64,000 bases of DNA from Nocardioides sp. TF02-7. GTDB taxonomy: Bacteria; Actinomycetota; Actinomycetes; Propionibacteriales; Nocardioidaceae. Position numbers and translations under genes: made by a program. Shown one piece after another: positions 8,060 through 17,516 of the stretch (its first letter is position 1; each line of letters opens with the position of its first letter). Location of the stretch: the NCBI RefSeq assembly GCF_022437945.1, contig NZ_CP092535.1:1612001-1676000 (forward strand), written 5' to 3'. Under the pieces are notes generated by a model. That model saw only the letters and a list, made by a program, of their open reading frames with translations, made no database searches and was not told the origin of the DNA.

Positions 8060-10599
8060 TCACACCCCGAGCGCGACGAACGCCGCGGCCGTGCCGGCGA
8101 GCACCGGGTCGGCGCCGGCGGCCTGCCGCACCCGCAGCAGCGCGGCGGCGGGGTCGGCGCCGGCGGCCAGTGCGTCGTGGAGGCCGACCATCAGCTCCGC
8201 GGTCGCGGCGTCGTTGACCTCGGCGACACTGCAGACCAGGCCCGCCGTGCCGAGGGAGAACAGCGCGGCCGCCAGGCCGAGCAGCTCGTCGGCGCCGACC
8301 GGCGCGAGGACGCCGGACTCGCAGGCCGAGAGCACGACGCGGTACGGCGCCGCGCGCAGCCGCTCCAGGTCGTGCACGGTCAGCGACCCGTCGGCCAGCT
8401 CCAAGGCCGAGAACAGCGGGCTGTCGGCGCGGAACCGGCCGTGGGCGGCGAGGTGGGCGAGGTCGGCGCCGTCGATCGCCTCCAGCACCGCCTCCACCTC
8501 GGCGGCCGGCCCGTCGAGCAGGGTCGCGGCCGGCAGCCGCCCGGCGAGCACCGGCACCTCGGCCCCGCCGGACTCGAGCGCCGGACCGCAGACCAGCAGC
8601 GTGCGGCGCGGGTCGGGACGCTCGACGGCGCGGGCTCGCAGCCACTGCGCCGCGGAGGGCACCACGGAGAACGGGCGGGCCGCCAGGCTCGGAAGCAGCG
8701 CCCACGGGACGCCGTGCAGCCGCGCGGTCGGGGCGAGGACCACCGATCCGTCGGGCAGCAGCCGCGCGGCGTCCCCGAGCACCGCCTGCTCCAGCCTGGT
8801 CCCGAGCTCGGTGGTCGCCGCCGGGCGGCCGCGGGCCGCGCGACGCAGCAGCATCGCGGCCGGGCCGAGCAGGTCGGTGACGGCCGCGGCCGGCCCGGCG
8901 ACCCGCCGTCGTACCCGGCCGGCGTGGACGACGACCACGTGCAGCACCCCGTCGACGTCGACCAGCTCGACGAGACAGCGGTCACCGACCGCGGCGACCA
9001 CCTCCTCGACCGACGCCGGCCGCTGGACGCCTCCGCCGCTCGCGGCGAGGGCGTGGTGCTCGGCGCGCACCGCCCGCTCCAGGCGCAGCCGCTCGCGTTC
9101 GAGCTCCTCGGTCGGATCCCCCCGACTGCCGCGCCTCCGCGAGCCGCCGGCCGTTGTCGCGCAACGCCGCCAGCGAGGCGGGGATCGTCGACGCGTCCGA
9201 CGTCGCCGGCGGCTGGGCCAGCGCCGTCGCGCGGGTCCGCTCGCTCCACCGCAGCAGCGCCCGCGGCTCGGCGGCGGCATGCCGCAGCGCCACCTCCGTC
9301 AGCTCGCGCCCGTGCGTGGTCGCCAGCGCCCGCAGCTCGGAGCTGCCCATCAGCCGCCGGTGCTCGTCGATCGCGTCGAGGCCGGCGGCGCAGGCCCGCA
9401 GCACCCCGCCCCGGTCGGCGCACTCCTCCCGCTCCAGCGCCCGTGCCAGCCAGGCACCGGCGCGGACCAGGCCGTTGGGGTGGCGGCGGTACGACGACGC
9501 GGTGCGCCAGAGCTCGAGGCGCTCGCTCCCACGGGCGAGCCGACCGGCGAGCGTGAGCGCGACCGGCGCCTCGTGCGCCCGCTCCGCCTCGAGACCGCGG
9601 GCGACGGCGGTCGCCTCACGGGCGAGGCCGTGCCGGTCGTCGAGCGAGTGCCGCGCCTGCACGGCCACCAGCGCGGCTCGCCGCTCGAACCAGGCGCGTC
9701 CCTGCCGGTGGAACTTCGTCCGTGCACTTCGTGCGGCGTCGAGGGCACGGGATCCGTCACCCGCAGCCAGCCGCGCCGAGGCGACGCGGGAGCTCGAACT
9801 CGGCCTCCTCCAACGGAGGCAGTGCCATCTCCCCGGCGAACCGGTCGAGCAGCCCGACGGCTTCGTCGGCGAGCCCGGCAGCCAGGTAGGTGCTGGCGTA
9901 GTAGCCGACGGCCTCGAACCGTGGCACCTGACCCGCTTCTCGGTAGCCAGCCAGGGCGAGGCCGTGGAGCCGCAGGCCGGTGGCCAGGTCACCGCGAGCG
10001 ACCGCGACCGCGGCCCGGTTCTCGAGCGCGGTCAACCGCTCGAGCGTCGCACCCTCCTCCTCGAAGATCCGCTCCGCCGCGAGGACCTCGCGCTCGGCGG
10101 CGTCGAGGTGGCCGAGCCGCTGCTCCACGTGAGCGAGCCAGACCATCGTGCGCGCCCGCCACACCGGGCTGCCCGCCCCGGACAGCTCGTCGAGCGCCTG
10201 CCGCATCAGAGGCGCTGCCTGCTCGTGCCGCCCGAGCAGTGCGAGTACCGCTGCCTTCCGCATCAGGACCTGTGACCCCACCTCGCCCGACGCGCCGTCG
10301 AGGGCGCGGTCGAGCTGCGCGATGCCCGCCCGGGTACGGCCGGCGACCACGAGGGTCGCTCCGTACGTGGCACGCACGTCCCGCACACGTTCGGCGTCGC
10401 CCGTCGCCCGCGCGGCCCGGAGCGCGGAGCGCAGGTGGTCGATAGCGGCGGGGAGCCGGCCCGCTTCCCGATGGACGATCCCGAGGCACTGGTGCGCGTA
10501 GGAGCGCCCGAGCGGCGCGGGCGACGACGCGAGCAGCTGCTCCGCACGCCGCTGCGCCGTCGCGGGGTCGTCGAAGACGAGCGCGAGCAAGTCCTCCAT
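8060..10599 (-). CDS. CHAT-domain protease with N-terminal TPR region
   Basis: Protein of about 845 aa after removal of two +1 shifts, at about 9789 (three C where two fit) and about 9120 (six G where five fit). The N-terminal 500 or so residues are Ala/Leu/Arg-rich helical pairs of TPR type (for example AIDHLRSALRAARATGDAER). The C-terminal third is a CHAT domain, a caspase-like peptidase fold: catalytic His in HLAAHGRF near residue 716 and Cys in LSACESG near 757. The final segment AAALLRVRQAAGADPVLAGT is typical of CHAT proteins. It is divergent from a subtilase, with an ECF sigma factor close by. The substrate is unknown. No signal peptide is visible, so it is probably cytosolic. Confidence 0.85.
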
Positions 10600-10711
10600 G
10601 GCGACCCGGTCCTCCGCCTGCTCCTTTACGGGGTCTCGGGCGGGACTACGTTAGCGCCGCCTGCGAGTTCCGACCGCCGGCTCCAGATCTGCTTCGCCGG
10701 AGGAGCACCCC
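10600..10711. promoter_or_regulatory. Divergent promoter region between the CHAT and subtilase genes
   Basis: These 112 bp must hold the promoters of both divergent protease genes. A clear ribosome-binding site GGAGGA lies 6-7 nt before the ATG at 10712. I see no convincing inverted repeat or canonical -10/-35 pair, so no operator is called. Confidence 0.4.
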
Positions 10712-12153
10712 ATGACCGATCCGTCGCGACCGTCCTCCCCTCTCGACCGGCTCCGCGAGCTGCTTGTCGGCCTGACCCGCCGGCTGCCCCGGCCGGGACG
10801 AACGCCGGAGCGGGACGTCCGTGGCCCCGCATCGCCGGGACCGGACGTGAAGTCGCCGGAGGACGGCAGGACGGAGGAGGTCGAGCGCGAGCGGCTCCGG
10901 GTGCAGGTCGGCGTCATCCGGAAGGCGTTCGGCAAGGAGGGCGTCGCTGTCGCCACGGCGTACGGTCGCTCTGACGAGGACGACGCGGCTGTCGACTTCC
11001 TCTACCGCCCCGGGCACCTGCTCGTTCGCGACGGAGCCGACTACGAACGGCTCAAGGAGCTCCTGCAGAAGCGGGAGGACTACCACGGCGAGGTCGAGCG
11101 GGTGGCGGAGCCGGCCAAGGGCCTGGTGCTCGTGCGCCTGCCGTCCCGGCTGGACGGCGGCGACGACGTCCTCGCGACGCTCGACGAGCTCGACCGCCAC
11201 GACGCGTTCGGTCCGGGCTTCGCCACTCCCGACCACGTCCTCTACGTCACGCCCACCGGCAAGCTCTGTCCCGCCACCGAGCCGGAGGAGCCCCGCTCGA
11301 CCGGCCCGCTGCCGACGCCCACGCGCGACGAGGGCGCGGGCAAGGGCGTACGGGTGGCGGTGGTCGACACCGGGCTGTGGGGAGCCGGCAGTGACCAGCC
11401 CGACCACGCCGTGGCTGTCGGGGGTCGTCGCCGACCCGTCCGACGTCGAGACGGTCGACCCGGCGGCGATCCACCCCTACGCCGGGCACGGCACGTTCGT
11501 CGCGGGCGTCGTGCGCTGCTTGGCGCCCGCGACGCGGGTCGAGGTGGAGGGCGCGCTGCCGCACGGCGGTGCGGTCTACGAGTCGGAGATCTGCCGGCAG
11601 CTGAGCGAGGCGCTGGACGACGACGACCACCCGCAGCTGATCAGCATCTCGGCGGGCACGCACACCCGGCGCGACTTTGCGTTGCTGTCCTTCGAGATGC
11701 TCGCGGCGGCGTACGGGCTCGACGACGGCGAGGAGACGCTGGTGATCGCGGCGGCCGGCAACGACGGCTCCGACGAGCCGTTCTGGCCGGCGGCGTTCCC
11801 GTGGGTGGTCTCGGTGGGGTCGGTCGATCCCGACAGCGCGGTCAGCGACTTCTCCAACGTCGGCCGCTGGGTCGACGTCTACGCCCGCGGCCGCGACATC
11901 GTCAACGCGTTCCCGGAGGGCACCTACACCTGCTACGAGCCGCCGAACGTCGGCGAGGTGCGCTCGTTCAAGGGCATCGCGCAGTGGAGCGGCACGTCGT
12001 TCTCGACCCCGGTGGTGACCGGCCTGGTCGCGGCGCGGATGAGCGCCACCGGGGGAGTCGGCGCGCACCGCCTACCAGAACGTGCTCGCGGGGGGAACCG
12101 CCGCCAGCGACCCGCGGGCGGGGTCGATCACCGTGGTCGGCCCGCTCAGCTGA
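10712..12153 (+). CDS. Subtilisin-family (S8) serine peptidase without signal peptide
   Basis: Peptidase of about 479 aa after removal of +1 shifts at about 11381 (four G where three fit) and about 12053 (five G where four fit). The catalytic triad is complete: Asp in VAVVDTGLW near residue 218, His in GHGTFVAGVV near 259 and Ser in SGTSFSTPVV near 428; AAAGNDGS holds the oxyanion Asn. The first 200 residues are a hydrophilic, Arg/Glu-rich domain, not an obvious inhibitor propeptide. No export signal is visible, which is unusual because most actinobacterial subtilases are secreted. Divergent from the CHAT gene and convergent with the 157-aa gene. Confidence 0.86.
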
Positions 12154-12162
12154 GCCGACCGC

Positions 12163-12636
12163 TCAGATCGTCACCCACGGGGTGGTGAGCGACCGGCCGC
12201 CTCGCTCGACGACGAACCGGGCCGGCCCGGGCGTCACCCCGTCGAACCGGAAGAACCCGGCGGCGTCGACCTCGGTCGTCGCGGCGTCGGCGTCGGGCCG
12301 CTGGAGCACCACCGTGGTGGGCGCGGCACCGGCGTCCGCCCCGCCCGCGGCCACCACCTCGCCGAGCACCTGTTCGCCGTCGACCTCCAGCTCGAGCGTC
12401 AGCCCCGTGCTGCCGAACGCCAGCGCCCGCGGCGCTGCCACGGACGAACGCACGGCGGCGCCGGCGTCGAGGGCGGAGTCGTGCAGCAGCTCGGCGAGCT
12501 CGTCGTCGACGCGGCGCCACGCGAAGGCGCCGTACGCCGCAGCACGCCGCCGCTCGTCGACCGCACGGTCCTCCGCGACGGCTTCGCCGAGCGCGGCGAG
12601 CAGCTCGTCGTCGGTCAGCTCATCCCAGCTCTTCAT
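12163..12636 (-). CDS. 157-aa protein encoded with the ECF sigma factor; putative regulator
   Basis: An N-terminal acidic helical segment (WDELTDDELLAALGEAVAEDR) is followed by ALAFGSTGLTLELEVDGEQV and a C-terminal beta-rich stretch with the turn AAGFFRFDGVTPGPARFVV, which resembles a small carboxypeptidase-regulatory-like domain. I recall similar proteins of unknown function beside sigma factors and CHAT or S8 genes in actinobacteria. Its ATG overlaps the sigma gene by 17 nt, so the two are coupled, and an anti-sigma or sensor role is possible (inference). No membrane segment is seen. Confidence 0.6.
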   Translation of the reverse strand: MKSWDELTDDELLAALGEAVAEDRAVDERRRAAAYGAFAWRRVDDELAELLHDSALDAGAAVRSSVAAPRALAFGSTGLTLELEVDGEQVLGEVVAAGGADAGAAPTTVVLQRPDADAATTEVDAAGFFRFDGVTPGPARFVVERGGRSLTTPWVTI

Positions 12637-13219
12637 CGCCGGTCACCCCCACTGGTTCCGGTCCCAGCCCCCGCAGCGCGCGGGTGCGTCGCAGCTGCTC
12701 GAGCGCCCGTGCGCGGGTCGGGCCGATGCTGCCGATCGGGATGCCGAGCCGCGCGCTGATCGCCTCGTAGCCGAGCGGCGGATCGGCGAGCAGCAGGAGC
12801 AGCAGCTCGCGCCGGCCCTCGGGGAGCTCGGCGAGCGCCTCGCGGAGCAGCTGGCGGCGCTCGACGGCCAGCAGCTGCTCGTCGGCCACCGCCGGCTCCA
12901 CCGCGTCCAGCCCGGTGCCGGCCAGCAGGTCGACCGGTCGCGTCCGGCCCCGGGCGGCCAGCACCCGCAGGCACTCGTTGCGGGTCGTCGTACGGATCCA
13001 GCCGGGCAGGGCGTCCGGCTCCCGCAGCGACCCGAGGTGCTCGACGAGGCGGAGCCAGACGGTCTGGCTGACGTCGTCGCCGTCGGCCTCGGACAGCCGG
13101 TGCCCGCGCACGATGGCGCCGACCAGCGGCAGGAACCGGTCGACGATCGCGTTCCACGCATCCTGGTCTCCTTCACGTGCGGCGGGGACGAGGACGGCGA
13201 GCGGGTACGTCGTGTCCAC
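12620..13219 (-). CDS. ECF-type RNA polymerase sigma factor
   Basis: Sigma-70 family factor of 199 aa. Region 2 spans DAWNAIVDRFLPLVGAIVRG through SEADGDDVSQTVWLRLVEHL and PGWIRTTTRNECLRVL. Region 4 spans LAELPEGRRELLLLLLADPP and YEAISARLGIPIGSIGPTRA, ending RALEQLRR. No region 1 or 3 is present, as in ECF sigmas. The GTG at 13219 starts just before DTTYPLAVLVPAAREGD, which opens region 2; an upstream extension of the frame has no homologous look. It is transcribed toward, and overlaps, the 157-aa gene. The natural target candidates are the adjacent protease promoters (inference). Confidence 0.83.
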   Translation of the reverse strand: MDTTYPLAVLVPAAREGDQDAWNAIVDRFLPLVGAIVRGHRLSEADGDDVSQTVWLRLVEHLGSLREPDALPGWIRTTTRNECLRVLAARGRTRPVDLLAGTGLDAVEPAVADEQLLAVERRQLLREALAELPEGRRELLLLLLADPPLGYEAISARLGIPIGSIGPTRARALEQLRRTRALRGLGPEPVGVTGDEELG

Positions 13220-13280
13220 ACCCGAACCCTTCCCTCGGTCCCCGCGCCGCTGGAGCGCCTCTCGGGTGCATCGTCCCGCA

Positions 13281-13385
13281 TGGAGGAGCGGCGGGGAAGG
13301 TGCGGTGATACGTCGAGATGGGTCGGGCTGTCCGCGGTGGTGCGTTGGGGTGCGCTCCACCGGCACCTGGTGCCAGCCCAGCGCA
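13281..13385 (+). repeat. 105-bp direct repeat E, copy 1
   Basis: Matches 14253-14357 over 105 bp with about four mismatches, in the same orientation. The two copies flank the AbiEi-like gene, and copy 1 ends 3 bp before that gene's stop codon. It contains the near-palindrome CGGCACCTGGTGCCA. Its right arm is truncated relative to copy 2, so the outer hairpin of copy 2 cannot form here. Confidence 0.85.
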
Positions 13386-13387
13386 GG

Positions 13388-14198
13388 CTAGGCGGGAGCA
13401 GCGCAGCGGGCGCAGGTCTGCAGGTCGCCGCTCCAGCCCCTCCGGCGCAGGATCGCCCCTAGCGCACGCGCCGTGGTGCACGGCTCACCGAACACGAGCC
13501 CGTAGGTGAGCCGAGCCGTGGCGGTGTCGCTGGCCGCGAGCTCCGCGAGGTCGCGCCTGGCATCGGCGTCCCACGACGCCGGGTTGTCGTGAACCGCGCT
13601 CGAGCACCGAGCAGGCACCTGTGCGGAGGTCGCTCAACATCCCGGCGACGAGGCCGCGATGGGGAACCCGGGCTCGTCGTGCGAGCGCTCGCTCCACCCG
13701 GTCGGGACGGGTCGCCGAGAAGCACGCCTCGGCGAGTGCGGCGTAGGCGCCGGCGACGTCGTCGCCAGTGATCCGCTTGACCATCACGTCGATGGTGGCG
13801 TGATCGACCTTGGTCCGCGGCGGCGCGGCGCGCCAGTCGGTCCGCTCCTGCAGGTGCGCGATCCGGTGCAGCTCCGTTCCGGCGATCGGCTGCAGTGTCC
13901 GATGGAGGTCGACGCCGACGTGGATGGTCAGCGGCCTCAGCCGCGGCACGGCGGACTCGTGGCAGAGCGCCGCGGGCCAGTAGGCGAGGACGGCGACCCA
14001 CTCGCGCTGGCGAGGAGTGAGCGGGCCGGTGTGGTCGACGTACACCCCGGGGTGGGCCGGGGTGAGGTCGCGACGGCGGATCATCCGCTCGATGTCGTTG
14101 TCGTTCAGGCCCGCATCCTTGAGCCGCCACCGCGCGAGGACCCCGCTCTGCACGTGCCGCAGGTGCTCCAGGAGCCGGTGGTCGACGCGCGAGTCCAT
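13388..14198 (-). CDS. AbiEi-type antitoxin N-terminal domain protein (orphan)
   Basis: Protein of about 269 aa after removing one +1 shift near 13597. The N-terminal part (SGVLARWRLKDAGLNDNDIERM, then HPGVYVDHTGPLTPRQREWVA) resembles the winged-helix 'type IV toxin-antitoxin AbiEi family antitoxin domain' proteins that are frequent as single genes in Nocardioides-like genomes. The C-terminus (GEPCTTARALGAILRRRGWSGD) has a pattern seen in the same group. No AbiEii nucleotidyltransferase toxin is adjacent, so a working toxin-antitoxin pair is not supported. It is bracketed by 105-bp direct repeats, suggesting mobility or duplication. Confidence 0.6.
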
Positions 14199-14252
14199 GT
14201 CGACGGTCTATCCCGAGCGTGGCATCTCGCGCACCCAGCGTTCCCGCACCTG

Positions 14253-14365
14253 TGGAGAAGCGGCGGGGAAGGTGCGGTGATACGTCGAGATGGGCCGTGC
14301 TGTCCGCGGTGGTGCGTTGGGGTGCGCTCCACCGGCACCTGGTGCCGGCCCAGCGCACCCCAACG
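14253..14365 (+). repeat. 105-bp direct repeat E, copy 2, with a perfect 14-bp hairpin
   Basis: Positions 14253-14357 repeat copy 1 at 13281-13385. Here the element also has a complete inverted pair: CGTTGGGGTGCGCT at 14315-14328 pairs perfectly with 14352-14365, enclosing a second palindrome CGGCACCTGGTGCCG. It lies between the AbiEi-like gene start and the 123-aa gene, so it could act as a structured leader or be the footprint of a small mobile palindromic element. Confidence 0.8.
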
Positions 14366-14461
14366 GGGATTCCGTGTATCAGGTCGCCGCCCCCGGCTCT
14401 CCTCCTCCCGTAGCCCGACGGTGCGGCGCTTCCCGCACCGGCTTCCGGAAGGACCGATGCA

Positions 14462-14834
14462 ATGACGTGGCACGAGACGCGGCAGCGGACCCGCATCCTG
14501 CGGGAGGTCGAGGCGATCGCGGCGGCCGACCAGTCGGGGGCGCTGCCGTGGCGCGAGGAGTGGTCGGCGTGGTTCGACGGGCCGGGGGGCGCTGCTCACG
14601 GCGCTGCAGGCCCGGTGGGAGCGGATGTCGGCGGCACGGCTCGACACGATGGACGACGCCCAGTACCGCGCGGCCCACGGCCGGCTGCGGCGCTCGGAGG
14701 CGGGGGTGCTGGCGATCCTGCGGCACGCGGCCGCCGACGACGTGTACGTCGTGTTCCGGCCCACCGGCCCCGCGCCCCGGACCTCGCGGTTCCGCACACG
14801 CGTCGCCCGTCACCCGCGGCCGGTGCTGCGGTGA
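14462..14834 (+). CDS. Hypothetical 123-aa protein coupled to a LuxR-type HTH
   Basis: A +1 shift at about 14588 (six G where five fit) splits the gene; repaired it encodes about 123 aa, starting TWHETRQRTRILREVEAIAA and continuing LTALQARWERMSAARLDTMD. It is helical and Arg-rich, and I recognise no domain. A ribosome-binding site GGAAGGA ends 8 nt before the ATG. The last codons overlap the GTG of the downstream HTH gene (GTGA), so the two products are probably made together and may interact. Confidence 0.6.
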
Positions 14835-15079
14835 CGGCGGCGGTCACGAGCCCGGCGGGTGCCGACCGGCGGCTCGACCGGCTCACGCGCCGCGAGCGGC
14901 AGGTGCTGAGGCTGATCGCGGCCGGGCTGTCCGACGCCGCGATCGCCGACCAGCTCCACCTCGCGCTGACCACGGCCGAGCGCACCTGCACCCGGATCTT
15001 CGCCAAGCTCGACCTCCACCCGTCCCAGCACTTCGACCGTCGGGTGCTCGCTGTCCTGGTGCTCCTCCGGGAGGGCTGA
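14831..15079 (+). CDS. Short LuxR-type helix-turn-helix protein
   Basis: An 82-aa protein that is almost only a LuxR/GerE DNA-binding domain: LTRRERQVLRLIAAGLSDAA, then IADQLHLALTTAERTCTRIF and AKLDL. There is no receiver or sensor domain. It starts at a GTG overlapping the upstream stop. The upstream 123-aa protein may be its regulatory partner, giving a split LuxR-like regulator (inference). Confidence 0.72.
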   Translation: MTAAVTSPAGADRRLDRLTRRERQVLRLIAAGLSDAAIADQLHLALTTAERTCTRIFAKLDLHPSQHFDRRVLAVLVLLREG

Positions 15080-15082
15080 CCT

Positions 15083-15105
15083 CGGCGCCGGCTCCAACGG
15101 CGCCG
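15083..15105. terminator. Possible bidirectional hairpin between convergent genes
   Basis: CGGCGCCG at 15083-15090 pairs with the same self-complementary octamer at 15098-15105 across a 7-nt loop, in the 69-bp gap between the LuxR-type gene and the convergent HelD-like gene. No U-run is present. In DNA this GC-rich such hairpins also occur by chance. Confidence 0.35.
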
Positions 15106-15148
15106 GGGTCGGCCGGCCGGTCGGCTGGTGCCGGTCCGCTGGCGCCGG

Positions 15149-17364
15149 TCAGCCGATCGTGGTCAGCAGCTGCGTGGCCCGGGTGAGCACGACGTAGAGC
15201 GTCGCCCGGCCGGTGGCCGACTCGGCCTCGATCTCCTCGGGCCGCACGACGACGATGCCGTCGAACTCCAGGCCCTTGGTGTCGAGGCCGGTGAGCACGA
15301 CCACCCGGTCCTCGCCCGAGGGCGACACCGACGAGTCGACCGCAGCCCGGGCGCCGGGGGCGTCGTCGGCGAGCTCCGGCCAGGAGGCGAGCCAGGCGTT
15401 GACCTCCGAGCGCCGGGCAGCGGGCACGACGACGCCGACGGTGCCTGCGACCTCGCCGGCGGTCTCGACGACCGCGGCCCGGGTCGCGGCCTCCAGGTCC
15501 GTGACGCCGGTGACCTCCCGCGGCGGCACGCCGGTGCGGCGCACGGCGTCGGGGGAGGTCGGCGCGCAGGCCGACCCGCTCGGCGTACGCCGCGGCGTAC
15601 TCGTAGATCTCGGCGGAGTTGCGGTAGTTGGTCGACAGGTGGAACTCGTGGAGCTGCTTGCCCTCCAGCGCCGCCGCCCGCGCGGTGGCCGCCTCCTCGG
15701 GCCACGGCCACGACGACTGCGCCGGGTCGCCGACGATGGTCCAGGTGGCGGTGCGTCCGCGGCGGCCGACCATCCGCCACTGCATCGGCGTCAGGTCCTG
15801 GGCCTCGTCGATCAGCACGTGCGCGTAGGGGTCGTCCTCGATGCTGTTGGAGGGCGGTGTCCACGCGCGACCGGCGGGCGCGAACTCGCGGTCGGCCGCG
15901 GTCATCAGCTCCTGGATGTCGACCGCGCCCTCGATCAGGCCGAACGGGTCGTCGCGCTCGTCCTCGGTGCGCTGCGGGACGTCGCCCAGCGCGTAGCGCA
16001 GCTCGTCGAGCAGCGGCACGTCCTCGACCGACAGGTCGACCGGCGCTCCGTCGCTGCCGTCGTTCCACGACTTCAGCAGCAGCCGCTGCTCCTCGGTGGC
16101 GAGCACGCCGTCGCCGACGCGCGCGAGGAGCTCGGGGTCGCGCAGCCACGACAGCACCGTCACCGCGTCGAGCGGCGGCCACCAGGCCAGCGCGAAGTCG
16201 AGGAAGTCCTGGCGGGAGAGCATCTCGTCGTCGAACCGCTCGCGGCCCTGCTCCCGACCGCGGTCGCCACGCACCTGCCGCCACATCGCGTCGAGCAGCG
16301 CGGCGGAGACCCGGGGCAGCTGCCGGTTGCGGCGGCCCTGCGACATCAGCGACCGCCGGATCCGGCCGAGCACACCGCGGTCGAGCACGATCCGGTCGTC
16401 GCGCCAGAACACACGGAACTCCCGCGGGCTGCCGGGCGCCTGCTGGCGCGCCGTACGGCGGAGCACCTCCGCCATCCGCGCCGACCCCTTGACCTCGGCG
16501 ACCGCCGGCTCGTCGTGGCGGCTGGCACGGTGACCGTCGACGACCTCGCCGAGGGAGCGGAGCGCCACGGCGGTCTCGCCTAGCGACGGCAGCACCCGCT
16601 CGATGTAGCGCATGAACACCCCGGACGGGCCGACGACGAGGACGCCGCCCGACTCGTAGCGGCGGCGGTCGGTGTAGAGCAGGTACGCCGCGCGGTGCAG
16701 CGCCACGACGGTCTTGCCGGTGCCGGGGCCGCCGCTGATCGACACCACGCCCTTGGCGGGCGCGCGGATCGCGCGGTCCTGCTCGGCCTGGATCGTGGCG
16801 ACGATCGAGTGCATCGAGCGGTCGCGGGCGCGGGAGAGCTGGGCCATGAGGGCGCCCTCGCCGACGATCGGGAGCTCGCGGCCGGCGGCCTCGGCGGCGG
16901 CGAGGCCCTCCGAGTCGAGGAGCTCGTCCTCGACACCGGCCACCTCGCGACCCGCGCTGCGCAGCACCCGGCGCCGGACGACGCCCTGCGGCTCGGCCGC
17001 CGTCGCCTGGTAGAAGACGGCGGCCGCGGGGGGCGCGCCAGTCGATGAGCAGCGAGTCGCGGTCGTCGTCGCGCAGGCCGATCCGCCCGACGTACCGCGG
17101 CTCGGGGTCGACGTCGTCGGTCAGGTCGAGCCGCCCGAAGACCAGCCCCTCGTGGGCGGCGTCGAGCTGGGCGATCCGGCGGGCGGCCTGGAAGACCATC
17201 GCGTCGCGCTCGACCAGCCCGCCCTCGTGGCCGAGCCGGCCGCGGGAGTGGCCCTCGCGGGCGAGCTGCTGCGCCGCCCGACCGGCCCGCTCGAGCTGCG
17301 CGTAGACCCGGTCCACGAACGCCTGCTCCGCAGCGATCTCGCGCTCGACAACCTCATCCGTCAC
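15149..17364 (-). CDS. helD: HelD/HelR-like RNA polymerase recycling ATPase
   Basis: UvrD/Rep-like motor of about 737 aa, close to the length I remember for actinobacterial HelD. The N-terminal coiled-coil region (EREIAAEQAFVDRVYAQLER) is the part that enters RNA polymerase in known HelD proteins. Walker A is GGPGTGKTVVALHRAAYLLY near residue 213, Walker B is VLIDEAQDLTPMQW, and later motifs include VGDPAQSSW and VVLTRATQ. +1 shifts at about 17032 (six C) and about 15553 (five C) break the frame. In Mycobacterium and Streptomyces the family releases stalled polymerase and can confer rifampicin tolerance (established for the family). The GTG at 17364 is chosen for the VTDEVVEREIAAEQ opening. 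Confidence 0.85.
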
Positions 17365-17516
17365 CGACGATGCCCCCCGACGTTCCCTGGAAACCGGTCC
17401 CTGCAGCCGCTCGCCGGTGAGCGGCAAGTCGTCAACTCTACCGCGCGCGACCCCGGCGGCGGACGCGTTCCGGCGTACGGCGGCTGGTCGCGGTGGCCGG
17501 TCGCCTGGCGCCGCGG

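Noticed and set aside
7152..10445. A 1097-codon plus-strand open frame
   Set aside because: It is antisense to the PhzE-like and CHAT genes, whose motifs are unambiguous; composition is that of a GC-rich shadow frame.
13388..14198. Complete AbiE toxin-antitoxin system
   Set aside because: No AbiEii-type nucleotidyltransferase gene is adjacent on either side.
13281..14365. Insertion sequence with terminal repeats
   Set aside because: The repeats are direct rather than inverted and the enclosed gene is not a transposase.
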